64,000 nucleotides of DNA from Campylorhamphus procurvoides (lineage: Eukaryota > Chordata > Aves > Passeriformes > Dendrocolaptidae): assembly GCA_013396655.1 (NCBI GenBank), contig WBMV01003156.1:62001-126000 (forward strand), read 5' to 3'. How positions within the stretch are numbered: the stretch's first letter is position 1; the number at the start of each line of letters is the position of its first letter. Position numbers and translations under genes: made by a program. This document shows, in pieces, positions 1 through 12,090 of this stretch. Below the pieces are notes generated by a model that ran no database searches, was not told the origin of the DNA, and was given only the letters and a program-made list of their open reading frames with translations.

Positions 1-51
1 AATGAGAGCGAACATCCCTCAATATAAAAGACAGGATAACCAGTAGCGTAA

Positions 52-67
52 TGGTGGTGGTGGTGGT
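52..67. repeat. Short TGG microsatellite
   Basis: Five uninterrupted copies of the trinucleotide TGG followed by a single T. It lies in otherwise non-repetitive sequence. Confidence 0.85.
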
Positions 68-963
68 CCCCCAAAATTCAAGTGACCTAAATTTTCCCTG
101 AACTAGAGTACTGACTTAAAAATAAGCCTCACCCACCCTAATGAGTGTCCCATTAGATGATCAGGTGTGACTACATAAGGTAAAAACACCCACTTTCCTC
201 AGTCTTGTGGGAGTTCAGGGTGGTATTAATCTTTAGTGCAGACTCTCAGTTACTTCCTGCTTACTACGACACTTCTTGCCAAAGATACTTGGCAACTCCC
301 TTGTCAAGAAATATGTCTTTCTCTAACTGGATAATTTATGACTGTATTTACAATGAAGCATGTGCAATTTAGTGGTAGATCATTCTGTATATTCTTGAAA
401 GCCCAGCCACCTTTACAGTGACAGATATGCAAGGAATTTGCCATTGAAAAGTGATTTTGCAGTGGTATGAGAGTTTACGTGTCAGAATATTTAGAGCTAG
501 TTTATAATTTCAAACATACAAGTAGAAAATAATTGAATATATTATATATAAGAAAGGAAACTGTTTCTGAAGCATATTCCTCTATCATTAAATCTATATA
601 TGGCTCTCTTTTACTTTAAGGCTGAATAAGCAAAATTTATTTTCCTTTTAAAAGACTTATTTTCTTGTTGCTTGTTCTTGGACTGTGAGACATTGCACAG
701 TGAAACTACATTCAAGTAATTTGCACTCTCCTCTTCCTTAAAGTTTCTTGAAACATGGTTCTATTTTGTACTCTAATTAGCACATTCCTTTATTAAGAAC
801 TTATCATTCTTTCCGTCTTTATAAGATTTAAAAGGTTTGATTTGAAGCAGACTTTGTAGAGAGTCTACTGTAAAGTCTAAATGCGGGAGAAGACTGATGT
901 GAGGATGGGGTTACCAAAACTCAAAAGGCTGTTTTGTTAGGATTAGGGAAGCCACAAAAAGAC

Positions 964-1016
964 TGGTTTGTTTGTTTTTGTTTATTGCTTTTTGTTTTTT
1001 TTTCTTTTTTGTTTCC
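964..1016. repeat. T/G-rich low-complexity tract
   Basis: The plus strand is almost only T with spaced G (gtttgttt units and long T runs). It is one of several such tracts in the window. Any frame through it encodes only a Lys/Asn-rich artefact on the opposite strand. Confidence 0.8.
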
Positions 1017-3069
1017 CTGTTGAAACTACACAGAAACAGAGTGGGATTTAGCCCTTTAACCTTACAAAGATAATCAAGATAAGAAAGCATAACAGAAAAC
1101 ATCTTTACTAGCAACGGTTGAAATTCATCCTCTTTCTATGACTATAATGACCAAGCGTTCCTGTCCAACAGCTTTTCCCTTCCAGACCTTCAAGCAATTT
1201 TCTGTTGCAGAATCTGTATCTTCATTATTTACCTGGGGTGGTTTCTTGGAAGTATTGCATTTTGTTGTCAGCAGGCTCATTCTGTGGCATCACATAGATC
1301 AATTCTTGTTGAAAGACAGCAGCCTACCTCTCCAAAGTATAAAAAAATAATTCAGGGATGATGCAGTGCCTTGCCAGGACAGCACAGCACAAGTCATTTC
1401 TACCATTTGTCACCACTACAGGGCAGGCACCCCAGCATCAGAAATCACCAGGGTTCACATTTGTTTTGGTAGTAGGTATTACCTTTGACTGTGCAGAAGA
1501 ATTTCAAACTATCATTAAAAAATCATTAGAACCCCAAATGGGACATTGTGAACCTATGCTTCATCCAGAATAGCTTTCCTGAGCTCTCACAAAGATGAGA
1601 GCTCCAGTATCAGTAATGGAAATAAACTGCTGTGTCATACCATCAACATTTTTATTGTGGGCTTCTTCAACCCAGTACTTCTTTTCAGTCTGTCTATGAG
1701 CACAAAGTGAACTACTTTTTAGATCACTGAGAGCCAGGGGAGACTGTGTAAAACTGCACCAGAGATCCTTCTTTATGTGGATCAATGTTAGTCCTATGTT
1801 ATTCGTTTGACATAAGGCATTTCATTTTGAAATGCCTTGATGCCACGAACCTCAGTGCTTCCTTTGAGCACTTGTATCTGGGAAATCCATGAGCCAGATT
1901 TAAATCCATGAGCCCTGCTTTAAAATGTCAGGGAGACTTTTTATTAGAGCTGCACAGTGAACTATATAGCAGATTTTATATGTGTGAATACTTTATAACG
2001 CACTTCAATTACATACACATTTTTAACTAATAATAGCCAACTTAAAACTGGCTAAACCTGTTTTAATGGATAGCCAGTAAGATAAGTTATTGACATCACA
2101 AACTGCTGTGGAACATGTATTATGTATTATACAGGAAAGAAATAATTTTGTTCTTTCACAGTCTGAAACCTTTCATTTCCTGACCAGACGCAGTCCTTAG
2201 TCTCTTTTGCAGCCAACTTTCTCTGAATGGCTCAGTATCCAACAGAGAAAAAAAAGGTCTTTCTTGATAGAAAAGCTGACATTTATGTGCAAGCATCAGG
2301 TGTATCAAACAGACAAAGCCATTAAACAAGATGACATATGCTTCTTGCTCAAAGCACACAGAGCAGCATCACCCAAAGAAGCTGTTCCAGCATACTTGCT
2401 TAGAAAAGTCTAGCTCCTTTCTTATGATAGCATGTTAGCAGGATTGTAGTAAGGGACCTGAAATTTTCATTGCATTTAAAGCCAGGTAAGGGCACTACCT
2501 GTATCACCTTAAGGAATTGATACAATTTTTCTGTCAGTCAGTGTACTTGCTTGAAAAGTGAAAGTTCTGAAGAGCCTTCTTATAGACCAAATATTTTAGT
2601 TTCCCCAGAAAAGTAAAATATCCAGTTACAGGCCATGAAGGCATATTTCTCTGGGGAAGATGTATCTGCATGGAAACTGCAGCCTCTCATAGCTGTGAAC
2701 CCAGACTCATGAACTTTATTTTAAAATCCAAAATCAAAGGTCGTGTAAGGATTTTGGCTGGGGAGTGCCCACTCATTTAATTCTAGGAGGGCCCTGGAGA
2801 CACAACTGTCACCGAGACACAAGATTAACCAGACTCTTGTGCTTACCAGCATTATATACAATATCAGAGCAGATACATCTGATGGAAGGAGGCCATGCCT
2901 CCATAGGACCAATCCCTATAGATGAAAAACATGTTTGCAGCTCTTACTGACATGCAACCTCATTTGTCCCATAGTTAACATAATCCTGCATTGCAGCACA
3001 GCAGTTTATTATGAAAAGCAGATTTCCTATTCCTTCCTCAAGGAAGGACTCTTCTACATGTACTGTAAT

Positions 3070-3360
3070 TCAAAGAGACTGTAAGGAATGTATCTCCCAT
3101 TCCTCTCTGGTCTTCAGGATGTTCACTGCCTCCTGTGTATTCTCCCACTGACCCCATTGAATGAGAACCTTCACCAGAATGGGGTGATGAGGGTAGCAAA
3201 AGATTTCATGAAGTTTTTTTTGAGGAATCTTGGGATACTTGTTCATATGGCTCCGGAGAATGACACAGCATTTTCTAGATTTGGAAAATCTGTCCCTAAC
3301 TTTCTTGGAAAATTCTGTCTTTTTATCTGTTCTCTGTGTAGGATTTGATGAAATTCTCAT
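3070..3360 (-). other. Unassigned 96-codon open frame, possible pseudogene or old exon
   Basis: A minus-strand frame of 96 codons runs from ATG to a stop. Its composition looks protein-like: a basic N-terminal part (KKTEFSKKVRDRFSKSRK) is followed by a segment with HHPILVKVLIQWGQW and a charged tail (KTREEWEIH). On the minus strand the sequence tacacag just after the start codon could act as a splice acceptor, but the pyrimidine tract is weak and I saw no convincing donor downstream. The plus strand is also open for 86 codons over the same bases, which argues for chance. I do not recognise a family. Chance frame, decayed processed gene and real exon all remain possible, with chance most likely. 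Confidence 0.2.
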
Positions 3361-4079
3361 GTTTTCATCTATAAATATTTCCTCTTACTTTTGATTTCTG
3401 TCCAAAATATCTGCAAATCTTTATGTCTCCTTAGTCAGAAACAGCACAGGAAAATACTGAGAGAAAGAAAGGGACTAGAAGTAGAAATGAAGTAAATATT
3501 ATTTCATCCCATTGAAGGTGGTAATATATAAAACACTACAGAAACAAGTCTTATCTGGAAGTTTGAAAAAGTTATGTTAAAGTCACCTTTTTCAGGAGAA
3601 AAACAAGTGTTTTCTTGCTTGCTATTTTCTAGTCGTGCTAAATTCTGGGAGAGAATTAAAAAGAGGGAAGGTATTTACAATTCTGATGGAGGAGTAGGTG
3701 TTTAAAGTGTTATGTGTGATTGCAAGTATGATTTGGTCTAGGCAGCTAGTGTCTGCTGTCTAGTGCACTGTGCAAGGAAATGGTAGAGCACTGCTTGACA
3801 ACTGCTGCAGGGCTCAGATCTGCTCCTGGCTGGCACAGATTAACCTCCCTGACATGCTGTGGGTGCTGTGCTCTGCCTCAGGAGAGCTCAATTGTCCTAC
3901 TTGAAGAATGCAATTAATATTTCTATCCTATTTAGTAAGGAGGGAAGGAAGAAACAGATGAAAATAAAAATGTATTTATTTTCAGCTTTTTCAGGAATTA
4001 AAAAAAAAAAAGGGAGGAAAGTTTCCACTGTGAGTAGAATGGATCCACATGCAGCAGGTTTATTGAGGAACCTCAAAGG

Positions 4080-4142
4080 AGATTTATAGGTTGGACTCAA
4101 TGATCTCACAGGTCTTTTCTAACCTAGTTAATTCTGTGATCT
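4080..4142 (+). mobile_element. CR1 LINE 3'-end fragment
   Basis: This is a short plus-strand CR1 tail. It shows the typical order of a ggttggactcaatgatctc segment, a pyrimidine-rich stretch ending in aaccta, and an attctgtgat terminus. Only the last roughly 60 bp of the element are present, as expected for strong 5' truncation during target-primed reverse transcription. No coding part remains. Confidence 0.8.
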
Positions 4143-5895
4143 GTTAGATCAGGTGCTTCTAATGTAATTGAAAAAGACGTGCACTCTTTCCTGTTATGGT
4201 ACTTGTGGCACTCATAGCACTGCAGCAATAGCAAGGAACACAGGAACTGCATGCAACTTCCAGTCTCAGCCTCTGCCAGATAAATTCATTTATCTGAGGC
4301 CAGAATTTTGACTGCCTGTTGTGTTCATGTTATCTATGATAAAGATTCTGAATACTCATTAAAACTGTTTTAGGGACAGTGAATAATAGGCTTCTAATTT
4401 GATGTGAAATCTACAAGCAAGATATATTTTAAAATGTTTGTAATATTTTCACTTTACTTTTGTTTGTGCTGTATTTTGTGGTTGTCTTCAAGAGGTGGGA
4501 AGTGGACTCTTATAGGGAAGACCAAAAAAGATAATTTTTTCTTTCCTGTTTGTCACTATTCCAACTGAATTGGAACCCAAGAATATTCTGCATTTTTTAA
4601 ACACATAAAAATAATTTGCATTAAAATAATCAATGTAAACTTGCATATAAATTGCAATATATATGTAAATCATTTGGAAAACTTTTTTCTGTTCCATGGA
4701 TAGAGATATTCCTCTTATATTTACCATAACATTGATAAGTATATGCAAGTGAGGTATCACCACAGAAACTGTGCAATTCAATGAGGCATTAAAAATATTA
4801 ATTGTCCTTTTTATTCTCAAATTCACTTATCTTTCTCCTTGCTCAGATGAGTGCTTGTTATTTTTTGCTGAAAGCTCTAAGAAAAGACTCAACTTACACA
4901 GATAGCTCAGCTTTCTTTATTGACATCTACCATCTGTAAAACCAATGTTGTCTAACTTCTGGAGCTAGCTGAAAGTATGTGAGATAAAAACATATATTTA
5001 TATGTATATAAATATATAAAATATATAAGTATATATAAAAACATATATTTATCAGGAGTTTCCCACCAGCTTTTACTTTAGGTAGTTGTGGGAATAAAAT
5101 GTTGTATTAGAAAATACATGCACTCAAAATGGTGGGCTTGAGGAACTCACATAAATAATAATTTTTAATGTTGCTTCATGGGCCAAGTCCAACCATAGCT
5201 GTAAAGGTAGTCATCTTAGAGAGAACACTTTACAGTTCATCTAAAAAAACAAAAAGAAAGAAAAAGCTGTTTACACCTGGTTTTTGTTAGTTTGTTTCAT
5301 CCAATGCTCTAGTACTCCTGACATAAATGTCAGATAAAGCTTTTAACAAAAGTTTATATTAATGAGATATGTCTTTATTTCAGGGACATTATTGTTTTTA
5401 AATGTCTACTTTGCATACAGTTTTTATGAGTTGCTTAATGTAATTTTTTTTTCATTTCTGTTTTAATTTAAGTAATATTGTTAAGTCAATTAAACTGATA
5501 CTTTCTGTGACTTTATTGGTGTCACTGGACCCACATTAGGGACACACTTAAACCTGTTTTTCTCATCGAGCATTAGGGAAACATGCTTGGAAAATGCTTG
5601 GAATTCAGTGTCTTTTTGATGTCATCTGAATCTAAAATATAAATTCATGCAAAGATTGTCTAGTCTGGCACGGCTCAGAATTTCATTTCAGTAGATCATA
5701 TGGAACTGAAAAACTTTAAAAGATGGCAAGAAAAGCAGAAATATTATATATAAAGAAATAATTAAAACTTGTTTGAAAGCAGAGTCTTTCTGAGTTACTG
5801 TAATTTTGAGGATTTTTTTCTTCCTTTGATCTCATCCCAAAGTGGTGTGTTTAAACTTTTAAAAGAGATATAAAAGAGACAATGAGCATAAAATG
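4143..5895. other. AT-rich non-coding stretch
   Basis: No gene or interspersed repeat is recognised. It contains a TA-rich low-complexity patch (4984-5052). The frames on both strands are short and unremarkable. Confidence 0.6.
4984..5052. repeat. TA-rich tract with an 18-bp direct repeat
   Basis: An 18-bp unit (ataaaaacatatatttat) occurs at 4984-5001 and again at 5035-5052. The bases between are nearly pure T/A. This is probably a microsatellite that grew by slippage. Confidence 0.8.
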
Positions 5896-6128
5896 AAACA
5901 CTTGAGGCTCTTTCTGAATATCAGGAAACACTTTTGCACTGTGTGGTTGGTAGAGCACTGACACGGGTTTTCCAGGGATGTTGTCTCTGTCCTTGGGGAT
6001 ATTCAAAAGCTGGCTGGACAGGATCTGAGGCAACAAGTTCAAGTTGGCCCTTCTTGGGCATGGTAGTTAGATGAGATGATCTGCAGAGATACTTTCCCAT
6101 CTCAATCACTTTGTGATTCTGTGATTGA
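5896..6128 (+). mobile_element. CR1 LINE 3'-end fragment
   Basis: This is a plus-strand CR1 3' untranslated region. It carries the conserved landmarks in order: the segment reading aatatcaggaaacactttt, a tggtagagcactgacac segment, ttccagggatgttgtctc, ggggatattcaaaagc, a tagatgagatgatctgc segment, and the terminal tgtgattctgtgattg repeat. The element is 5'-truncated and only its 3' end is retained. Confidence 0.9.
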
Positions 6129-8059
6129 AGCTGAAGATGATCCTTAACTAAGTGCCTTTGTACAAATCTACATTGCCTTAAAGTTTCCTTTCCAAGAAAA
6201 AGAAAGTGAAAATGGTCTTGCTACACAACAATGTTTTAACATTAGTTTACAAGGTCAAGACTAATTGGAAAGAAAGAATCGATTATTCCTTGAATTTGTA
6301 TTCTGTCTCTTTTTTTTTGAGAACATGTTCACATTGGAATCACAGCTCCCATAACATTCAGTGCTAACTGGTTGTTCTGCCTTTGATTTTGTACAGCGAA
6401 TTTATACTGAGACGCATTATTTAGACATTCTCATTAACCATTGAGGCTTTCATTGTTTCAAAACTGGCAATAAAAAGCATGTTTCTGAAATCAACTTTGT
6501 AACCTGATAGCACTGGAAATAAACCCTGCAGTCCGCTAATTTAATGTTCTATCTCAAAGTCAGATTATTCATGTCTGCATTTCCTGTTCAATAGCTTAAA
6601 AGAAAACAAATAGTGGAAGATTTCTTTAAATTTCTTTAACTCCCTCATTATCTCACACATTTGTTCTATGGATGTTGCATCTGAACAGCATTTATTTAAA
6701 AAAAAATAGAGTCCATTTTCCCTGAAAAGGAACAAACATTTTATTTGCATAATGCAAATTTATCCTGAAACTCTTAAATCATGATCACTTTTTCTATATT
6801 TTGTTCCTATTTTTCTCTACTTGCTGAGGCTACAAGGTCTGGTGTTCTGCTCTGCCACTGAAGAATTAGAATTCCAAAGGCATCTACAGTGATGGGAAAA
6901 GGAAAGCTCTATTTCAGAAGATTTTCCTATTGTAAATATTTCAACAACAAATGGAATTGTATTCAAGGAAAATTAGTAGAAGAAGAAATTTTCCTAACAT
7001 ACAAAAATCTAAAAAAGACCATGTCTGGAATTGTTCTAGCAAAAATATTTTAGCTGGATAAGAAACTGCTGAACACATTGTTGCTCATGTGGGGAAGAAT
7101 TCAGTTGTTGAACTATACTGTTACCACAGCCTGCATCTCTGTCTTGTAAAAATTTAGGAAAGGGAAACCCCCCTTGCTTACCATGTTAACTGCAGACACA
7201 GTGGGCCCAGAGGCCATTTAGTTGGCCTTCTCTTCTTAGTTGGTATAGTATCTGTCTGGACAAGTGCATGGGAGACTTTCACAGATAATAATTTAAAATG
7301 ATCAATTTGGCACTCAAAGTCTGATCACGTTATAACTCTCAAGATCACAAATGCACAAATAAGGTTGTATCAACACAGTAAGTCCCTGCACATTTGCAAT
7401 CTGATACACAAATAGTGTGGGTCATATTATAAGTCTGGGCACATTCATTAAGATTCCAGATTCATAAATAGTGCAATTTATTGATTGTTGCAACAGTATT
7501 AGATTCAGAAATTGCCATCGATAAATGTGCTATTAGAAAGCATAAGTAATAGTGTTACTGCAGAATAAAGTCTAGGGAGGGAAGATGGGCACAGCCTATC
7601 AACCATCCCAGGATACAGAGGTGGAGTCTCCTCTGACCTCTTTCCCCTCTCAAGTTATATTTATATTGTTTTCTTTGAGAGTGGGAAGATGAGAAAGTTT
7701 CAGTTGATGTAATTTCATGATTAGGTGGAGTTTGAGTGACTTTAGTCAAACGTGTAAAGCATGTACAGGTTTTACTTCATTAACATACCCCGGGGCACGA
7801 ACAGTGAAATGTATTTTCAAGTAAATGAAACACAGTTCAGCTTTTCATTACTAGGTGGGTCATTTCTTTGGCTTAGTTCCCATCACCTGCATTGACTTTA
7901 ACAGGGCATGATCACCACCCCTTTGTGCCACTCTATCCTCTGTTTCCTGCCCTCTCAGGGCAGTGCATCAAGATCTGTCTCTACTCCTGAGGTGTGCAGA
8001 CAGTTTGTTTCTGGTGAACGGTCTCCAACACGGGAACTTCTCCTTGCAGATTTTTTTCT

Positions 8060-8099
8060 TTCAGTATTTTTCCACAATTTTTCAGTATTTTTCCACAAT
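8060..8099. repeat. 21-bp tandem duplication
   Basis: The unit ttcagtatttttccacaat occurs at 8060-8078 and again at 8081-8099, giving a period of 21 bp with identical copies. This is a recent or slippage-maintained local duplication. Confidence 0.9.
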
Positions 8100-9080
8100 C
8101 TCTCCCACTGAAATGTTCCTACTACCATTTGGGAGTTTTCCAGGAACCTAAAAGCTACCTGCAATCAGATGAGAGAGGAAAACAGAATAGATGATTTTGT
8201 CATTCCAGCTCTCACCCAGTTTCTATTAAGGAAAACCAATAAATGCTCTATTTGTATCCCAGCTTTTGCCTTATGTCTGTCACTTCTTATAATTCTATGT
8301 TCACAGCTTACTTCCACTTTAGAAGAGCTGAATTAAGAAAATGCTTGAGCATTCAAAACTCAAAGTTTTGGCAGTTCTTCTTCAGAGGAAGAGGACTGAA
8401 TGCAAAGACAACTATGGTTTCCTAAAGTGTAGAATAAAACAATCGTATCATTCAACTGGAGTATAAGTTACTAATGATGTTGATATGTTAGGAAATAGTA
8501 ACTCAGTTTGACACTTCATTAAATATTTGTTTTCAGTTTGATTGGTGAACAACAGCACTTTCTCTGGATTTCCAGTCAAGGAAGCTCAAGTGAGAAGAGT
8601 TGAAGCACTTGTTTGGTATAAACTTATGTTTACAAAGTGCTATGTCCCGGTGTTTGGACACCATACAAACCTAGTGTTTAAATCCTGTCTGTGTAGAAAG
8701 AATCTAATTAGCAACACCCTGAATCTATCCTTTGGCTTTTCTCAAATTTTGAAACCTATGATAACATTTCAGATCAGGAGTTATCCATGCTTGGTTTATT
8801 AGTCAGTGCAGTCTGACAAGAGTCTTAAATATTTAAAACCTTCTATAGATTTTTCTCCCAAATAATTGTTGCTTTCAGACACATTAAATTGTGAGTATAT
8901 AGATTTCTTAGATTTATGAGATTTTTTAGAGTTTCACCAGTTCCCAAATCACAACCTGATCAGTATTAAAAATGTGCAAAAATGTGCAGAGCCAAATTAA
9001 GTTATTTATCAAATTTTAGCAGCTCTTATCACATCTGCCTGTGACTTCGTCAAAAGGCAGTTAGTATTTTACTGGCTGGT

Positions 9081-9128
9081 AAAAAAAAAAACAAACAACA
9101 AAACCCAACAACCACAGAAAAAAAAAAT
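9081..9128. repeat. A/C-rich low-complexity tract
   Basis: The plus strand contains only A and C except for one G, with runs of A interrupted by AAC and ACCC. It is the complement-strand version of the T/G tracts elsewhere in the window. Confidence 0.8.
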
Positions 9129-9560
9129 CTACAAAAGCACTGTAAGAGGAGCACTGGTAGTAGTCATTTAAACATCAATGTAATGTAATATAATGCAGTG
9201 TAAACTTTCACTCTCTTTGGTGACTGTGAAAACATTGGCTAATGGATTACACCCCCACTATCCTCAGCTGAGACTCACCATCACTAGCTGCATAATCATC
9301 AGCCTCTGAAGTTAGTCTTCTAACAGAGCAATTAGTTGAAGCACCAAGAGCCAAAGGTGATAGATGTGTTCCTTTTTTTTGTGACATGACAGCATTTATC
9401 ATGTACTTGCAAAAGATTAATAATATACACGTGGATTTGCTACATGCTTTTATTTTCTCTGTTTGAATAAAGTGAATGCATGCCAACTATTATTTTTTGC
9501 AAAGAGGGTTGGTTGTCAGGCCTCAGAAAATGATGTGTCAGATCCCAGAATCCTGACCTA

Positions 9561-9581
9561 ATGCCACATGTCATGTGGCAT
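9561..9581. other. Perfect 21-bp palindrome
   Basis: The arm atgccacatg is followed by a single T and then its exact reverse complement catgtggcat. Ten paired positions with a one-base centre make a near-ideal dyad. It could be a dimeric transcription-factor site or a chance event; nothing beside it decides between these. Confidence 0.9.
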
Positions 9582-12035
9582 CAAGAGTCCACGTCTGAAT
9601 AGCTGAAATGCTATTCATCTGACTGAATGTAGCAATTTTATACTGGGCTCAGCTATATGGATTTCCATTTTTGTCAGTGGCAAGAAATAGATTATTTTTT
9701 TCTTTGAAGTACTTTATTTGAAGTACATATATAAAAATGCACTGTCATTTTGAGATAGAATTATAATATTAATAAAAATGGGCGTAGACATTATATTAGT
9801 TGGAGCTCAAACCAAAATGATCTTTCCCAAATACAGGAACAATATTGAATATTACGGGCAATAGCAAAAGACCTGTTTAAAGGTAATTTCTTAGAATTTT
9901 TACCATTAACAGCTTCATTGCAGTCATAGACACACTTCAACATTTTGGAAACCCTTGAATATGACTTTCTTTCTTTTCAAATTCATAAACTTCAAAATCA
10001 TCTCCACACAAGGTCTTGTAACTACAGCAGCTATATGACAAGATTCCTTTTAAAGCTGTTGCTCTGATCTGCTGAATGAGTGCATCAAGGCATTTTTTCA
10101 GATGCTTCTACAGGTCTGCTTCTCTTTTTAATGTACTTAGTGAAGAAAAGCGAAATAAATAATAGCATTCAAGAAAATATCACTTGTTTGTTTATTAGGA
10201 GTTATTGATGTGAAATCCATGACAGGAAGAAAAACATAAAAAACGTGACAATGTCCTCATGACCCAGTCCTGATTTATTAATCAAAACTTTTTGAAAGGG
10301 AGAGCAATGTAAAATCATGTGTCCAATGTCGTCCACCTTTCATTTTTTCTCCTTGTGTGAAGATACAGATTTTTTCAAGGACTGGGGGCAAATGGCAGTG
10401 AGCTGAATGATAGCATTTATTGTAGGGTAGAGAAAAAAGGAAAATGAATAGTCTGCATGTTGTTATTATGTGCTGTTCAGTGGAACAGGACTCTAGAATG
10501 CCTCCCAAAGATAGCACCTCTTTACTGAAATGATTTACTAAGGACACACTCTGAGTCACAGATGCATAGTTTAAATAAAAAATATGCCTTGTAAATACAT
10601 CTTACTGCATGCACTACAGCTTGGACAATCCAAACTGAATTGTTTCTGTACACAGAAATGTTTATTAAAGTGCAGTTAGTTACACAGACTGGCTAGAGAC
10701 TCACTGGACTGCATTTTACTGAACACAGAACAGTTTCTGATGTGAATTTTATCTTAAATTAAAAAATCTAGTCAGTAAACATATAGTATTAGTAACCGTA
10801 GAAAGTTATTTTATTTTGAGAGACGTGCACTACCATGTGACCTGTGGTGTATTTTTAAGCCTTTTTTTTAATAGACAACTTATTCACTGTTAAAAGTCTT
10901 AAATATAATGAGGTTATGAAGTAGTATTGCAGAGAGGTGTATTGTGGAAGTTGTAGTATAAATGGACTCTACATTCTATGGAAAATGCAAGAGGCCATGG
11001 TAATAGGGCAGAGAGAAGTGACACTTGGAGAGAGTCTCCAGAGAAGAGATTCAGGTATGTGTGTTTGTTCAAAGAAAGATTCAAAATTGCACTGAAGTTC
11101 ATGTCTAGGAAAATAAGTCTTGTCCTAAAATGTTACATTTTGTTGCAAAGTTGGAGGGTTTGTTGTTTTTCCTCAAAACAGTGGAATTGATCTTCATGTA
11201 TTTTACCTTAAGATTTAATGGCACTCTTTAATATGAAATTTACCTCTCTATATTTTCAAGGCATAAAATATCCTCATATTATTCAAACCTAGTGAACACA
11301 GAGAAGTTAAATCAATTTCCACTCCATAAATTTATACAAGTATGATTTGTGCTCAGTCAAGTGAGAGAGTATGGCAAGATATTTAAGGCCACCATGACTT
11401 GTAGCAATCAGCCTAAATGAGACAATACAGAAATCTCTTTCCTAAGCAAAAGTTATATGTGCAATCACACAGTAAAACCACACAAACATGCAAACAATAA
11501 TCTCTGTGTTAAACTAGGCAGAATGCTCCTCAGTCTCCTGTGTGTTTTTAGTAAGTGTAGTAATCCTACACTGGCCTTGTCAGATATCACATGCCTTCTG
11601 AGACACTCAGTATCACTTATACTGTTCTGTTTGAGTGTGTGATTTCTCTTTTTATCTGTGTGTCAACAATTATGTTGAGATCTGAGATATTTATAGCTCC
11701 TGAATAAAAATTACTAGGGGAAGCAGGAGGAGTAGGAAGGTTATGAAAAGTTTGGCAAGGACCAACACAGCAGCTCTTCTTCTGCCCAGCCAGTGGAGGA
11801 AGGGCTGCTCAGTAACACAACACCCATCCGATCTGCACCTGCACTGCTGCACACCAGAGCTTTGCAAAGTGCGGTGACGAAGACAAAACTGTCATTGTCC
11901 AGTCAGGCTCTGGAAAATAAAACTGTTTAAATTGTTTGCTGATAAAATGTATCTTAAATAAACAAACTTGAACACATACGTAGGTTTCTCAAAGCAGCTG
12001 TTACCTCCTTAGGGAGAGACCTGTTTCTCAGACAG

Positions 12036-12090
12036 ATTTTTTTCTGGGTTTGTTTGTTTGTTTGCGGTTTTTGTTTGTTTGTTTTTTTTC
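12036..12090. repeat. GTTT-rich tract
   Basis: Repeated gttt units and T runs dominate the plus strand, broken by a single gcgg. No coding or retroelement signal accompanies it. Confidence 0.8.

Larger units (their letters stand above)
1..4079. other. AT-rich non-coding stretch
   Basis: I see no recognisable gene or interspersed repeat here. The open frames on both strands are under about 100 codons and none shows a family motif I know. Small items inside it (a TGG run, a T/G tract and one open frame at 3070-3360) are listed separately. The stretch may be intergenic or intronic. Confidence 0.6.
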
